From Gymnodinialimonas ceratoperidinii (GTDB taxonomy: Bacteria > Pseudomonadota > Alphaproteobacteria > Rhodobacterales > Rhodobacteraceae): a DNA stretch of 64,000 bases. The translations under genes were made by a program, and so were the position numbers. Of the stretch, positions 1 to 7,938 are shown in pieces. The stretch spans positions 3,025,501-3,089,500 of the forward strand of contig NZ_CP079194.1 in assembly GCF_019297855.1 (NCBI RefSeq). The letters run 5' to 3'. Each line of letters starts with the position of its first letter. Position 1 is the first letter of the stretch. The notes under the pieces were generated by a model. It worked only from the letters and a program-made list of their open reading frames with translations, made no database searches and was not told where the DNA came from.

Positions 1-75
1 CTGCGCCATTCTTTCGCCAGAAAGCAATGCTACCCGCCCCGCGAGCCCGAGTTGACCGAAGGGAGCCGCCTGACC

Positions 76-1275
76 ATGCCCGTCATCGCCCGCTATGCCG
101 CGATCACCTTGCCCCCGCTGGCCTTCCTCCTATTGGCAGGCACGGCATGGGGCGGCTTTGCATGGCTGGCCCTCGCCTGGCTCACGCTCGTTGCAGCGGT
201 GGCGGACAGGCTGTTGGCACCGCCCGCGCCCACGCCAGCCGATGAAGAGACCCTGCCCTGGTCCGACACCCTCTCCGTGGGTCTTGCCTGCGGCCACTTC
301 CTCCTGCTGCTCTCGACGACCTCAGCCATCGCCTCAGGCAGCCTGACCCTGGGCCAGTCCCTTGCGCTCTTCCTTGCGACAGCCTCCTTCTTCGGACAGG
401 TCAGCCACCCCAATGCCCACGAACTCATCCACCGTGCGCCATTGGCCCTCCGCGCCCTCGGGGCGGCGGTCTATACCAGCGTGGGCTTTGGCCATCACGT
501 CTCCGCACATCGCCTCGTCCATCACCGCCATGTCGGCACGGACGAGGACCCGAACACACCGCGCCCGGGTGAAAGCTTCTGGGCCTACCTCCCCCGTGCC
601 TGGCGCGGCTCGTTCGAGGCGGGAGCCGAATGCGAGGTCGACCGCCTCGAACGCAAAGGCCGGAGCCCGAACCACATCAGCAACCCCTATTGGCTCTGGC
701 TCGGAGGCGCGGTGCTCACCCTCGTCATCGTCACGCTCACGGCCGGCATCGGCGGCGCGCTTGTCCTGATCGGCCTCGCTGGCCTCACAGCCGCGCAGAT
801 CCTGATGTCGGACTACGTGCAGCACTACGGCTTGCAACGCCTCCTCCTGCCCAATGTTCGCTATGAGCCCGTTGGCCCGCACCATAGCTGGAACGCGCCG
901 AAGGGTTTCTCCAGCTACCTGATGATGAACGCCCCGGCCCATTCAGAACACCACATGCACCCGGACCGGCCCTACGAGAGGTTGGATCCCGAAGCGCGCG
1001 TGCCCACCCTGCCTTATTCCATGCCGATCATGGCGGTCATCGCGTTATTCCCGACGCTCTGGTCTAGAATGATGGATCACCGCGCGTTGAAGGTCATGGT
1101 CGCCGCCGAAGACGCCCGGGCCGAGCAGCCGATCACGCCCCGGCAAACCGCCCCCTCCGCAACGCGCCCCGCCCCGGCCGCCCCGCAACCACCCACAGCG
1201 GCGCCGACACCAGACGATCCAACCGACCCGGAAGAGGCCGACCTCCTGCGGAGAATTCGCGCCGCCACCCAGTAA
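76..1275 (+). CDS. alkB: AlkB-like alkane 1-monooxygenase (membrane di-iron hydroxylase)
   Basis: Integral-membrane non-haem di-iron hydroxylase, expected to oxidise terminal methyl groups of alkanes with rubredoxin electrons. The histidine boxes are present: HELIH (about residues 115-119), HRLVHHRH (145-152) and HSEHH (290-294), with a DYVQHYG segment between them, as in AlkB rather than in desaturases. Hydrophobic segments occupy about residues 5-45, 70-105 and 205-245. I chose ATG 76 over an upstream in-frame TTG at 52 because GAAGGGAG lies about ten bases before it. The last 45 residues are a Pro/Ala/Thr-rich tail outside the usual fold. No rubredoxin gene is adjacent, so the substrate is inferred from the family only. 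Confidence 0.85.
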   Translation: MPVIARYAAITLPPLAFLLLAGTAWGGFAWLALAWLTLVAAVADRLLAPPAPTPADEETLPWSDTLSVGLACGHFLLLLSTTSAIASGSLTLGQSLALFLATASFFGQVSHPNAHELIHRAPLALRALGAAVYTSVGFGHHVSAHRLVHHRHVGTDEDPNTPRPGESFWAYLPRAWRGSFEAGAECEVDRLERKGRSPNHISNPYWLWLGGAVLTLVIVTLTAGIGGALVLIGLAGLTAAQILMSDYVQHYGLQRLLLPNVRYEPVGPHHSWNAPKGFSSYLMMNAPAHSEHHMHPDRPYERLDPEARVPTLPYSMPIMAVIALFPTLWSRMMDHRALKVMVAAEDARAEQPITPRQTAPSATRPAPAAPQPPTAAPTPDDPTDPEEADLLRRIRAATQ

Positions 1276-1283
1276 GGACGGCT

Positions 1284-1316
1284 CCTTCATCTTGGTAAAT
1301 ACAACTCCGGGGGGAA
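1284..1316 (+). repeat. Interspersed intergenic motif, copy 1
   Basis: CCTTCATCTT followed by GGTAAATACAACTCCGG and a G run, directly after the alkB stop. One of nine related copies in this window, all between genes. It is followed by a G6-CTGG-C6 hairpin. Confidence 0.7.
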
Positions 1317-1329
1317 GGCGGTCACGCCT

Positions 1330-1345
1330 GGGGGGCTGGCCCCCC
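1330..1345. terminator. GGGGGG-CTGG-CCCCCC hairpin between convergent genes
   Basis: Six-base-pair G/C stem with a four-base loop between the convergent alkB and DUF815 genes. The same hairpin recurs at 57211-57226. There is no T run, so a terminator role is inferred from position. Confidence 0.45.
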
Positions 1346-1353
1346 TCGCGCCG

Positions 1354-2217
1354 CTAGCCGTTCAGCGTAACGCCCCGGCGGCCCGCCAAATCCGTGAAGA
1401 ACTGCCACGCCACCCGGCCGGACCGGGAGCCGCGCGTCGCCTGCCACTCAATGGCTTCCGCCCGCAGTTCCGCGTCGGAAATCTCGACACCATGGGCGTC
1501 GCAGTAGCCCCGGATCATCGTCAGGTAGGCATCCTGGTCACAGCTGTGGAAGCCAAGCCAAAGCCCGAAACGGTCCGAGAGCGAAACCTTCTCTTCGACC
1601 GCTTCCGCCGGGTTGATCGCCGAGCCGCGCTCGTTCTCGATCATGTCGCGCGGCATCAGGTGGCGCCGGTTCGAGGTTGCGTAGAAGACCACGTTGTCTG
1701 GCCGTCCGGTCACGCCCCCGTCCAGTACCGCCTTCAGCGATTTGTAATGCTGATCGTCATGGCTGAACGACAGGTCATCGCAATAAAGGATCACCCGCGC
1801 GTCGACGCCGCGCAGCAGCGCCAGCAGGCGGCCGACAGAGGGCAGATCCTCGCGCTGGATCTCTACCAGCTTCAGACCCGGTTCATCCTTCGTGATCTCC
1901 GCGTGCACCGCCTTGACGAGAGAGGATTTACCCATCCCCCGCGCACCCCAGAGAAGCGCGTTGTTCGCAGGTAGTCCGCGCGCGAACTGGCGCGTGTTTG
2001 CCATCAGGGTGTCGCGTGCCCGGTCGATCCCGTGCAGCAGGGCCAGATCGACACGGTTCACGTCGGTGACAGGCTCCAGCGCGTCCGGGTCGGAATGCCA
2101 GACAAAGGCTTCCGCTGCATCGAGATCCGGGATCGCAGCCGGTGGCGGGCGCAGCCGCTCCAAGGCCTTTGCAATACGGGTAAGCGCCGCTTCCGACGCA
2201 AAGCTCTCGGCGGCCAC
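1354..2217 (-). CDS. DUF815-family ATP-binding protein
   Basis: Predicted AAA+-like ATPase of 287 residues. The P-loop reads LLWGARGMGKSSLVKA at about 87-102, and an ILYCDDLSF segment (about 142-150) is the probable Walker B. The overall pattern matches the DUF815 family, whose function is not established. It lies three bases downstream of tatC in the same orientation and so is probably cotranscribed with tatABC. No membrane segment or signal peptide is visible. Confidence 0.85.
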   Translation of the reverse strand: MAAESFASEAALTRIAKALERLRPPPAAIPDLDAAEAFVWHSDPDALEPVTDVNRVDLALLHGIDRARDTLMANTRQFARGLPANNALLWGARGMGKSSLVKAVHAEITKDEPGLKLVEIQREDLPSVGRLLALLRGVDARVILYCDDLSFSHDDQHYKSLKAVLDGGVTGRPDNVVFYATSNRRHLMPRDMIENERGSAINPAEAVEEKVSLSDRFGLWLGFHSCDQDAYLTMIRGYCDAHGVEISDAELRAEAIEWQATRGSRSGRVAWQFFTDLAGRRGVTLNG

Positions 2218-2220
2218 GGC

Positions 2221-3123
2221 TTAAAGTTCCTCGTCTTCCCCGAGGATCCCCTCGGCCCGCAGACGCTTGTTCCGCGCATGTTCGACCCACCGCACAAGCT
2301 GGATCGATATCTCGTAGAGGCCGTAGACCACCGTGAAGAGGATCACCTGTGTGATGACGTCCGGCGGTGTCACCAGCGCGGCAAGGGTCAGGATCGCGAC
2401 CACGGCCCATTTGCGCACATCGGCCAGCCCCTGCGCCGAGACCAGCCCCGCCTTCCCCATCAGGGTCAGCAGAACCGGAAGCTGGAAGCAGAGCCCGAAG
2501 GCGAAGATGAACTTCAGCGCCAAATCGAGGGATTCCTTCACCGATCCCAAGAACACGGTCTGGATCTCACCCTCTGCTGCCGGGTTCTCGAAGGTGCCTT
2601 CGCCGGCAATCAGATTGGCCAGCGCCGGGATCGCGTCGGAGAAGCCGATGAAGAAATTCATCGCCAGCGGCGTCACCACGTAATGGGCAAAGGACGCGCC
2701 GATCAGGAACAAGACGGGCGAGGCGACAAGAAACGGCAGGACGGCATTCTTCTCGGCCCGGTACAGCCCCGGCGCCACGAAGCGCCACAACTGATGCGCG
2801 ATGACCGGGAAAGAGACTGCGAAGCCCATGATGATCGAGATGCGGATCAGGACGAAGAATTTCTCCTGCGGCGCCGTAAAGATCAGGCGCGCATCCTCGC
2901 CCCGGTCGCGCAGCACCTCGGCCAGTGGTTGCGAGATGAAGTTCAGGATCGGCTCGGCGACGGTGAAGGTGACGATGATCCCGACCACGAAGGCCAGCAC
3001 CGAGCGGATCAAGCGCGTGCGTAGCTCGGCCAGATGCTCCACCAGCGGCGCGGCGCCGCCTTCCAGCTCTTCCTCGGTCGGATCGGCTTCAAGCTGAGGG
3101 TTCTGTGCGGCTGTTTCGGTCAT
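2221..3123 (-). CDS. tatC: Sec-independent protein translocase TatC
   Basis: Polytopic core receptor of the twin-arginine translocase, which binds RR signal peptides together with TatB in the inner membrane. The start of the mature fold, PLVEHLAELRTRLIRS, and the segment FVAPGLYRAEKN are typical TatC signatures. Six hydrophobic segments can be counted. At 300 residues it is longer than E. coli TatC (258), mainly from an acidic N-terminal extension, a loop around residues 160-190 and a charged C-terminus. It overlaps tatB by four bases (ATGA), implying translational coupling. Confidence 0.96.
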   Translation of the reverse strand: MTETAAQNPQLEADPTEEELEGGAAPLVEHLAELRTRLIRSVLAFVVGIIVTFTVAEPILNFISQPLAEVLRDRGEDARLIFTAPQEKFFVLIRISIIMGFAVSFPVIAHQLWRFVAPGLYRAEKNAVLPFLVASPVLFLIGASFAHYVVTPLAMNFFIGFSDAIPALANLIAGEGTFENPAAEGEIQTVFLGSVKESLDLALKFIFAFGLCFQLPVLLTLMGKAGLVSAQGLADVRKWAVVAILTLAALVTPPDVITQVILFTVVYGLYEISIQLVRWVEHARNKRLRAEGILGEDEEL

Positions 3124-3770
3124 TCGCGGCCTGCCTGTGGCTCTGACGCCTCACCTGCCGCAGTCGTTGCGGGCTCCGTGGTGGCAGCTTTCGCAGTCGT
3201 CGCCGGTTTGGCAGCCTTGGATTTAGGCGCCTTAGCCTTGGCTTTTGCCGGCTTCGCAGCTTTCGCCCGTGTCGCCGGCGCGTCTGGCGCCTCGCCTTTT
3301 GCAGCGGTCGGCTCGGCCGCCGCGGCGGGTGCAACGGCGTCATCTTCTTCGGGCTCACCGCTCAACTCGGCGGCGCGGGCGGCCTTCTCGGCACGGATCG
3401 CACGGGCCTTGGCTGCAAGCTCCTTGGCATCCTTCTGCGCGGCCGCCTTCTTCTCGGCGATGGCGCGGGTGGCCGAGCCCTCTTCGTATTTTGAAGGGTC
3501 GATGTCATCGAGGACATCACCCATCATCTCTTTCGCCATATTCTTGGGATTGGTGAACTTGGTCGCCGCGCGCAGGTCGCGGTTCATCTCGGTCATGCCG
3601 GTGCCGTCGGCCGCTTCGTTCATCGCATGGGTGAACTCGCGGGCCATGCCGCGCACCCGGCCGACGATCTGACCGAACTTCTTGAACATCTTCGGCAGGT
3701 CTTTCGGGCCCACGACGATCAACGCCACGATCCCGATGACCAACAGTTCCATGCCGCCAATGTCAGGCAT
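3120..3770 (-). CDS. tatB: Sec-independent protein translocase TatB
   Basis: Single-span Tat subunit that forms the substrate-receptor complex with TatC. Residues 1-20 form the transmembrane segment, followed by the GPKDLPKMFKKFGQIVGRVRGM amphipathic region diagnostic of TatB. From about residue 100 the protein becomes a low-complexity Ala/Lys/Pro/Glu tail with repeated AKAAK/PAKAKAKAPK-like stretches, which is common in alphaproteobacterial TatB. It lies between tatA and tatC. Confidence 0.95.
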   Translation of the reverse strand: MPDIGGMELLVIGIVALIVVGPKDLPKMFKKFGQIVGRVRGMAREFTHAMNEAADGTGMTEMNRDLRAATKFTNPKNMAKEMMGDVLDDIDPSKYEEGSATRAIAEKKAAAQKDAKELAAKARAIRAEKAARAAELSGEPEEDDAVAPAAAAEPTAAKGEAPDAPATRAKAAKPAKAKAKAPKSKAAKPATTAKAATTEPATTAAGEASEPQAGRE

Positions 3771-3803
3771 ACACCACTAATCCCTCAAACGTCCCGTCAG
3801 GGA

Positions 3804-4040
3804 TCAGGCGTTGTCACGCTCGGTGCGCTGCTCTTCCGGCGTCACGTCGCGGGCGTTGGACGCATCCGCGGTAGCCGAGGTATCCTCGATCTCCGGGTCA
3901 GGCGATTTCACGCCATCCTTGAAAGCGGTGATGCCCTTGCCGACTTCGCCCATGAGGCCTGCGATCTTGCCGCGTCCGAACAGGACGAGCACGACAACGG
4001 CGATCAGGATAAGACCGGCGGGTCCGATGTTATTGAGCAT
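3804..4040 (-). CDS. tatA: Sec-independent protein translocase TatA
   Basis: Pore-forming Tat subunit, 78 residues. It has an N-terminal hydrophobic helix ([16 protein letters not shown]), the [17 protein letters not shown] hinge and amphipathic helix, and a polar acidic C-terminus. It is the first gene of a tatA-tatB-tatC-DUF815 run on the minus strand. GAGGGAG upstream of the ATG is the ribosome-binding site. A perfect palindrome sits just upstream of it (4057-4074). Confidence 0.95.
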   Translation of the reverse strand: MLNNIGPAGLILIAVVVLVLFGRGKIAGLMGEVGKGITAFKDGVKSPDPEIEDTSATADASNARDVTPEEQRTERDNA

Positions 4041-4056
4041 GATGTTCTCCCTCTTC

Positions 4057-4074
4057 CAGACGTGCGCACGTCTG
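4057..4074. promoter_or_regulatory. Perfect 18-bp palindrome in the tatA leader
   Basis: CAGACGTGCGCACGTCTG is its own reverse complement and ends 16 bases before the tatA start codon, next to the Shine-Dalgarno sequence. It could be an operator or an RNA hairpin able to mask the ribosome-binding site. No protein is assigned. Confidence 0.5.
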
Positions 4075-4178
4075 AATTCTGTATAGCTGAAGCATAGGTA
4101 TGATCTTGCAGCGCCAGATCAAAGCCCAAAAACGTAAATCGTGAACGGCTGCCTGCTGTTTGAGCGAAGATTGTCCGG

Positions 4179-5273
4179 TCAGCGCCGGTCCATGAAGACG
4201 AAACAGCGGTCCCGGCGGATCGTCAGCCACAGCGGCGTGCCGGGTTTGGGCAGGAAAACGGCCGGCACGGTGGCTTTCACGATGCCGCCGTCGAAATCCA
4301 TCTGGAACTCGACGAGGCTCTCATGGCCCATGAACCGCGCGCGCTTGACGATGCCCCGTGCAGGCGTCCCATCCTGCGAGGTGGGATTAGGACCCCGACC
4401 GCCGCGATCGAAGTCGATCTTCACATGCTGCGGGCGAAACACGATATCCACAGGCGTGCCATTCGGCACGCCGGGCGCAAGGAACTGGCCGAAGGCCGTG
4501 TCGGTCAACGCCCCATGAACTTCGCCCTTGATCACGTTGATATCACTAAAGAAAGCGGCGGCGTCCCGGTCTACCGGCGTGTGGTAGATATTATAGGGCG
4601 CGCCGGTCTGAACCACTTTTCCATCCCGCATGAGGGCGATCTGGTCGGCCATGCGCATGGCCTCTTCCGGCTCGTGCGTGACCAGGACGACAGCGGTGCC
4701 CTCTTCCTTCAGCAACGCCAGGGTGTCGTCGCGGATCCCATCGCGCAGACGGTTGTCGAGGCCCGAGAACGGCTCGTCCATCAGCATGATTCGCGGTCTC
4801 GGCGCCAAGGCACGCGCCAGCGCGACGCGCTGCTGCTCTCCCCCCGAGAGCATATGCGGCAGGCTGTCGCCGTATCCCGCAAGGTCGACGCGCTCCAGCA
4901 ACTCCGTCACCCGCGCCGAGACATTGGTTTTCGTCCCGTGCAGGCCAAATGCCACGTTTTGAGCCACGGAAAGATGCGGAAACAACGCGAAATCCTGAAA
5001 GATCAGGCCGACGCCCCGCGCCTCGGGCGGCATATGCACCTCGTCCCCCGAGAGCACTTCGCCATCGGCGCGAATGATCCCGGCGCTCTGCCGCTCGATC
5101 CCGGCGATGAGGCGCAGGGTCGTGGATTTCCCGCAGCCCGACGGGCCAAGCAGGCAAAGAACCTCTCCGGCGCCCACACTCAGCGAGACGTCGCGCACGA
5201 CGTCCCGTCCGTCGAAACGGCACGACACATTCTCAAGGCTGAGACGCGCAGCGGGAGGGGAGGCAGGAGACAA
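4179..5273 (-). CDS. ABC transporter ATP-binding protein (Fe3+/spermidine/putrescine type)
   Basis: Importer ATPase of the FbpC/PotA group, 364 residues. Walker A is GPSGCGKST (about 42-50), the signature is MLSGGEQQRVALARAL (about 140-155), and Walker B with switch is MLMDEPFSGLD. A C-terminal TOBE-like regulatory domain (about 285-364) follows, with the FRPQHVKI strand typical of this group. No permease or binding protein gene is adjacent, so the substrate cannot be named. It follows the SDR gene on the same strand, separated by a GC-rich hairpin. Confidence 0.88.
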   Translation of the reverse strand: MSPASPPAARLSLENVSCRFDGRDVVRDVSLSVGAGEVLCLLGPSGCGKSTTLRLIAGIERQSAGIIRADGEVLSGDEVHMPPEARGVGLIFQDFALFPHLSVAQNVAFGLHGTKTNVSARVTELLERVDLAGYGDSLPHMLSGGEQQRVALARALAPRPRIMLMDEPFSGLDNRLRDGIRDDTLALLKEEGTAVVLVTHEPEEAMRMADQIALMRDGKVVQTGAPYNIYHTPVDRDAAAFFSDINVIKGEVHGALTDTAFGQFLAPGVPNGTPVDIVFRPQHVKIDFDRGGRGPNPTSQDGTPARGIVKRARFMGHESLVEFQMDFDGGIVKATVPAVFLPKPGTPLWLTIRRDRCFVFMDRR

Positions 5274-5351
5274 GAGATTTTCCGATCATTTCAATCGGGT
5301 TCGGGACGTAGCAGGTTCAACGGTGCCCGCCAAGATGTGCCGGCACCGAAG

Positions 5352-5384
5352 GGTGGCCCCTCTCCGCGTGTGGGAGGGGCCGCC
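5352..5384 (-). terminator. GC-rich hairpin after the SDR gene
   Basis: An 11-bp stem (arms GGTGGCCCCTC and GAGGGGCCGCC, one G-U pair) with an 11-base loop, just downstream of the SDR stop on the minus strand. There is no T tract, so it may attenuate transcription into the ABC ATPase gene or protect the 3' end of the mRNA. Confidence 0.45.
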
Positions 5385-5391
5385 GTTCCAA

Positions 5392-6171
5392 TCAGATCGT
5401 GGCGTTGGTGGCGCCGCCATCGCAGAGGATGTTCTGGCCGACGATGAAGCCCGCATGCTCCGAACACAGGAATGCGCACATCGCGCCAAATTCCTGCCGA
5501 GTGCCGTAGCGCCGGGCGGGGATCGTCTGCTCGCGGCGGGACTTGGCCTCCTCCACCGTGATTCCCTCTTTCTGCGACACGCCGCCGTCCAACTGGATCG
5601 CGCGGTCTGTCGCGTGGATGCCCGGCAGCATGTTGTTCACGTTCACGCCAAACGGCGCCACCTGACGGGCGGTGCCCGCGACGTAGCCGGTCAAACCCGT
5701 GCGCGCGGCGTTGGACAGGCCCAGTGCCGGGATCGGCGCCTTTACCGACTGCGAGGTGATATTGACGACCCGCCCCCATCCCTTGTCGATCATCGCCGGC
5801 ATCAGCGCTGTCATCAGCGCGATCGGCGCGAGCATGTTTGCGTCCAGCGCCGCGATGAAATCGTCACGATCCCAATCCGACCACATGCCCGGGGGCGGCC
5901 CACCGGCGTTGGTCACGAGGATGTCGACATGGCCCGCCGCCGAAAGAACCTCGGCCCGCCCCTCGTCCGAGGTGATGTCTGCCGCGACCGTGGTCACCGA
6001 CACGCCGTAAGTGTCGCGGATCGCCTGCGCGGTTTCTTCCAAGGCCTCGGCACCGCGCGCGTTCAACACAAGATCGACGCCTGCCTCGGCCAGCGCTTCG
6101 GCACAGCCGCGCCCCAAACCCTTCGACGATGCGCAAACCAGCGCGCGGCGGCCTTTGATTCCCAAGTCCAT
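5392..6171 (-). CDS. SDR-family oxidoreductase with non-canonical catalytic motif
   Basis: Rossmann-fold short-chain dehydrogenase/reductase of 259 residues. The cofactor loop reads ASSKGLGRG instead of the usual TGxxxGIG, NAGG follows, and the C-terminus VGQNILCDGGATNATI is typical of FabG-like proteins. Where YxxxK is expected (the YSASKAG position) the sequence is SNAARTG, so the catalytic Tyr and Lys are replaced by Ser and Arg. I recall a divergent SDR branch with a similar L-S-N motif. A reductase activity on an acyl or keto substrate is therefore uncertain. Confidence 0.85.
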   Translation of the reverse strand: MDLGIKGRRALVCASSKGLGRGCAEALAEAGVDLVLNARGAEALEETAQAIRDTYGVSVTTVAADITSDEGRAEVLSAAGHVDILVTNAGGPPPGMWSDWDRDDFIAALDANMLAPIALMTALMPAMIDKGWGRVVNITSQSVKAPIPALGLSNAARTGLTGYVAGTARQVAPFGVNVNNMLPGIHATDRAIQLDGGVSQKEGITVEEAKSRREQTIPARRYGTRQEFGAMCAFLCSEHAGFIVGQNILCDGGATNATI

Positions 6172-6292
6172 GAACGATCCCTCCGATAAAACGATTGCGC
6201 CTTGCCTAGCAGCGCCCTCGCGCCTCTGCCAGCCTTGACCGACCCGTCTTGCGCTTGTCTAAGCGAGGGACACGCTTCGAAGGACGTTTCTC

Positions 6293-7291
6293 TTGTCAGC
6301 TCACCCACCCCTGTTCCGGTTCGACACCTACCCGTCCCAAGCGCTCCGCGTATCGTCCGGGGCGAACATGGGCGACGGCATCGGGCTGGAGGATGACGCC
6401 CTGCCCGGCGATATCTACAAGCTGGCAACCGGCGCCGAGGCGGCGCGCCTCGCCATCTCGGACAGCGGCGAGGGCGGGCAGCCCTGCGTTGCGGAGACCT
6501 CCGATGTCGGCACGCCGGGCGATGCGCTGGCGATCTCCGCCTGCCACATGTTGATGGGTCCCTCGGGGGAAGTGGTCGAGGTGCTGATCCTCACCCATCA
6601 GTCAGAGACCGAACAGGCCCTGCATATCCTGCCGCTGTCGACCCTGAAGCCCGACAACGAATATGAGCTGGTCGGCACCGAGATCGCCAGCGCCCCCGAG
6701 AGGTTCGCGGATATTGCCAGCGTCAGCTTCCTCGCCGGCACTCATCTGACACTGGCCAATGGCAAGCAGATCCCGGTGGAACATCTCAGCGTCGGAGATG
6801 TGCTCCTGACCCGTGAAAACGGGCCGCAGCCGGTGCGCTGGATCGGCTTCCAGACCCGCCGCGCCGTGGGCGCCGCCGCACCGGTGCGGATCACGGAGGG
6901 CACGCTCAACACCTCGCGCGACCTGCGCCTCTCGCCGCAGCACCGCCTGTTCATCTGGCAGCGCCGGGACGAGCTCAATACCGGCCGCGCCGAGGTGATG
7001 GTGAAGGCCGAGTTGCTGGTCAACGGCGATACCGTGGTGCGCGAGGAAGGCGGCCACGTGGACAGCTATCAGATCGTCTTCGACAGCCACGAGATCATCT
7101 ATGCTGAAGGCATCGCCGTGGAATCGCTGCTCGTCACCGGCCAGACCCGCGCCCTTCTGCCTGAGGATCTGGGTCTCACCAGCTCTGCCAAGGCCGCTGC
7201 CAGCGCCGCGGCGATGGAGCTCGGCGACGACCCCGGCGACGACGTCGTGGAACGCCTGTCCCGCGCCTCGAAAGGCCGGCGCGAGGACTGA
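6293..7291 (+). CDS. Hint-domain-containing protein
   Basis: 332-residue protein with a Hedgehog/intein (Hint) fold at about residues 143-285: FLAGTHLTLANGKQIPVEHLSVGD (block A), GPQPVRWIG, and LSPQHRLF (block B-like). Rhodobacteraceae carry many such proteins with unknown targets. The position normally held by the nucleophilic Cys before FxxGT is Ser here (VSFLAGT). The start is probably TTG 6293, because GAAGGA lies eight bases upstream. The alternative ATG at 6368 lacks a comparable site. There is no signal peptide. Confidence 0.82.
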   Translation: MSAHPPLFRFDTYPSQALRVSSGANMGDGIGLEDDALPGDIYKLATGAEAARLAISDSGEGGQPCVAETSDVGTPGDALAISACHMLMGPSGEVVEVLILTHQSETEQALHILPLSTLKPDNEYELVGTEIASAPERFADIASVSFLAGTHLTLANGKQIPVEHLSVGDVLLTRENGPQPVRWIGFQTRRAVGAAAPVRITEGTLNTSRDLRLSPQHRLFIWQRRDELNTGRAEVMVKAELLVNGDTVVREEGGHVDSYQIVFDSHEIIYAEGIAVESLLVTGQTRALLPEDLGLTSSAKAAASAAAMELGDDPGDDVVERLSRASKGRRED

Positions 7292-7299
7292 TACCGCGC

Positions 7300-7683
7300 C
7301 TACGCGTCGTCCATGAGGTAGTGGAACTCCTCACGCACGATCTTGCCCTCAGCGACGTGATAGACGCCGATCTCCTTCATCTGCATGCGCCGCCCGCTCT
7401 CCTTGTCGGTCGCATCGACCTCGAAATAAAGGCTGAACTGATCGTCGCCATGATAGAACGGCCCGGTGACGCTGGAGCCGTATTCCTCCATCGCGCTATC
7501 CCACCAATCGTGCTTACCATGGATCGCGGCCTTACCACGGGTCTCGCGCCCTTGCCCGCCCATATCGGCGGCCTCCACTGACACCGCGTCGTCAGCGTAG
7601 AGCGCATCTAGGTTCTCGCGCACCTTGGCGCCCCCGGCGCGGCATCCCTCCGCCAGCGCCCGCGCAATATCTTTCATGTCCAT
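7300..7683 (-). CDS. SnoaL/NTF2-like protein
   Basis: 127-residue protein with the layout of the SnoaL/NTF2-like cone fold: an N-terminal helical part, LDALYADDAVSVEA, and a C-terminal set of strands ending VYHVAEGKIVREEFHYLMDD. These proteins are usually small enzymes or ligand-binding proteins, and the substrate cannot be read from sequence. It converges with the Hint gene with only eight bases between stops. Confidence 0.75.
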   Translation of the reverse strand: MDMKDIARALAEGCRAGGAKVRENLDALYADDAVSVEAADMGGQGRETRGKAAIHGKHDWWDSAMEEYGSSVTGPFYHGDDQFSLYFEVDATDKESGRRMQMKEIGVYHVAEGKIVREEFHYLMDDA

Positions 7684-7796
7684 CCAAAACCCCTCCCCTT
7701 CAACAAAGCCCCACTATGCACGGCCCTCCCCCCTTTTTGCGCCTCCCCAAAGCAATCACCAAGCAAATTACACCCACACGGCCGCCCATCTCCGCT

Positions 7797-7846
7797 CCTC
7801 CTTCATCTTGGCCCTACATCTCCGGGGGTCAGGGGGCAGCGCCCCC
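7797..7846 (+). repeat. Interspersed intergenic motif, copy 2, with G/C hairpin
   Basis: CTCCTTCATCTTGG, then CCTACATCTCCGGGGG, then GGGGGC-AGC-GCCCCC (7832-7846). It has the same two-part arrangement as copies 1 and 8. It lies in the 255-bp divergent gap between the SnoaL-like gene and prfC, which otherwise shows nothing recognisable. Confidence 0.65.
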
Positions 7847-7938
7847 GGGCGTCCCGACGGGGCGCCATCGCGACCTCAACCCCAAGCACCAACAATCACC
7901 GATTGTCCCGGCGGCCCGCGCTCAATATATGCGGGGAC

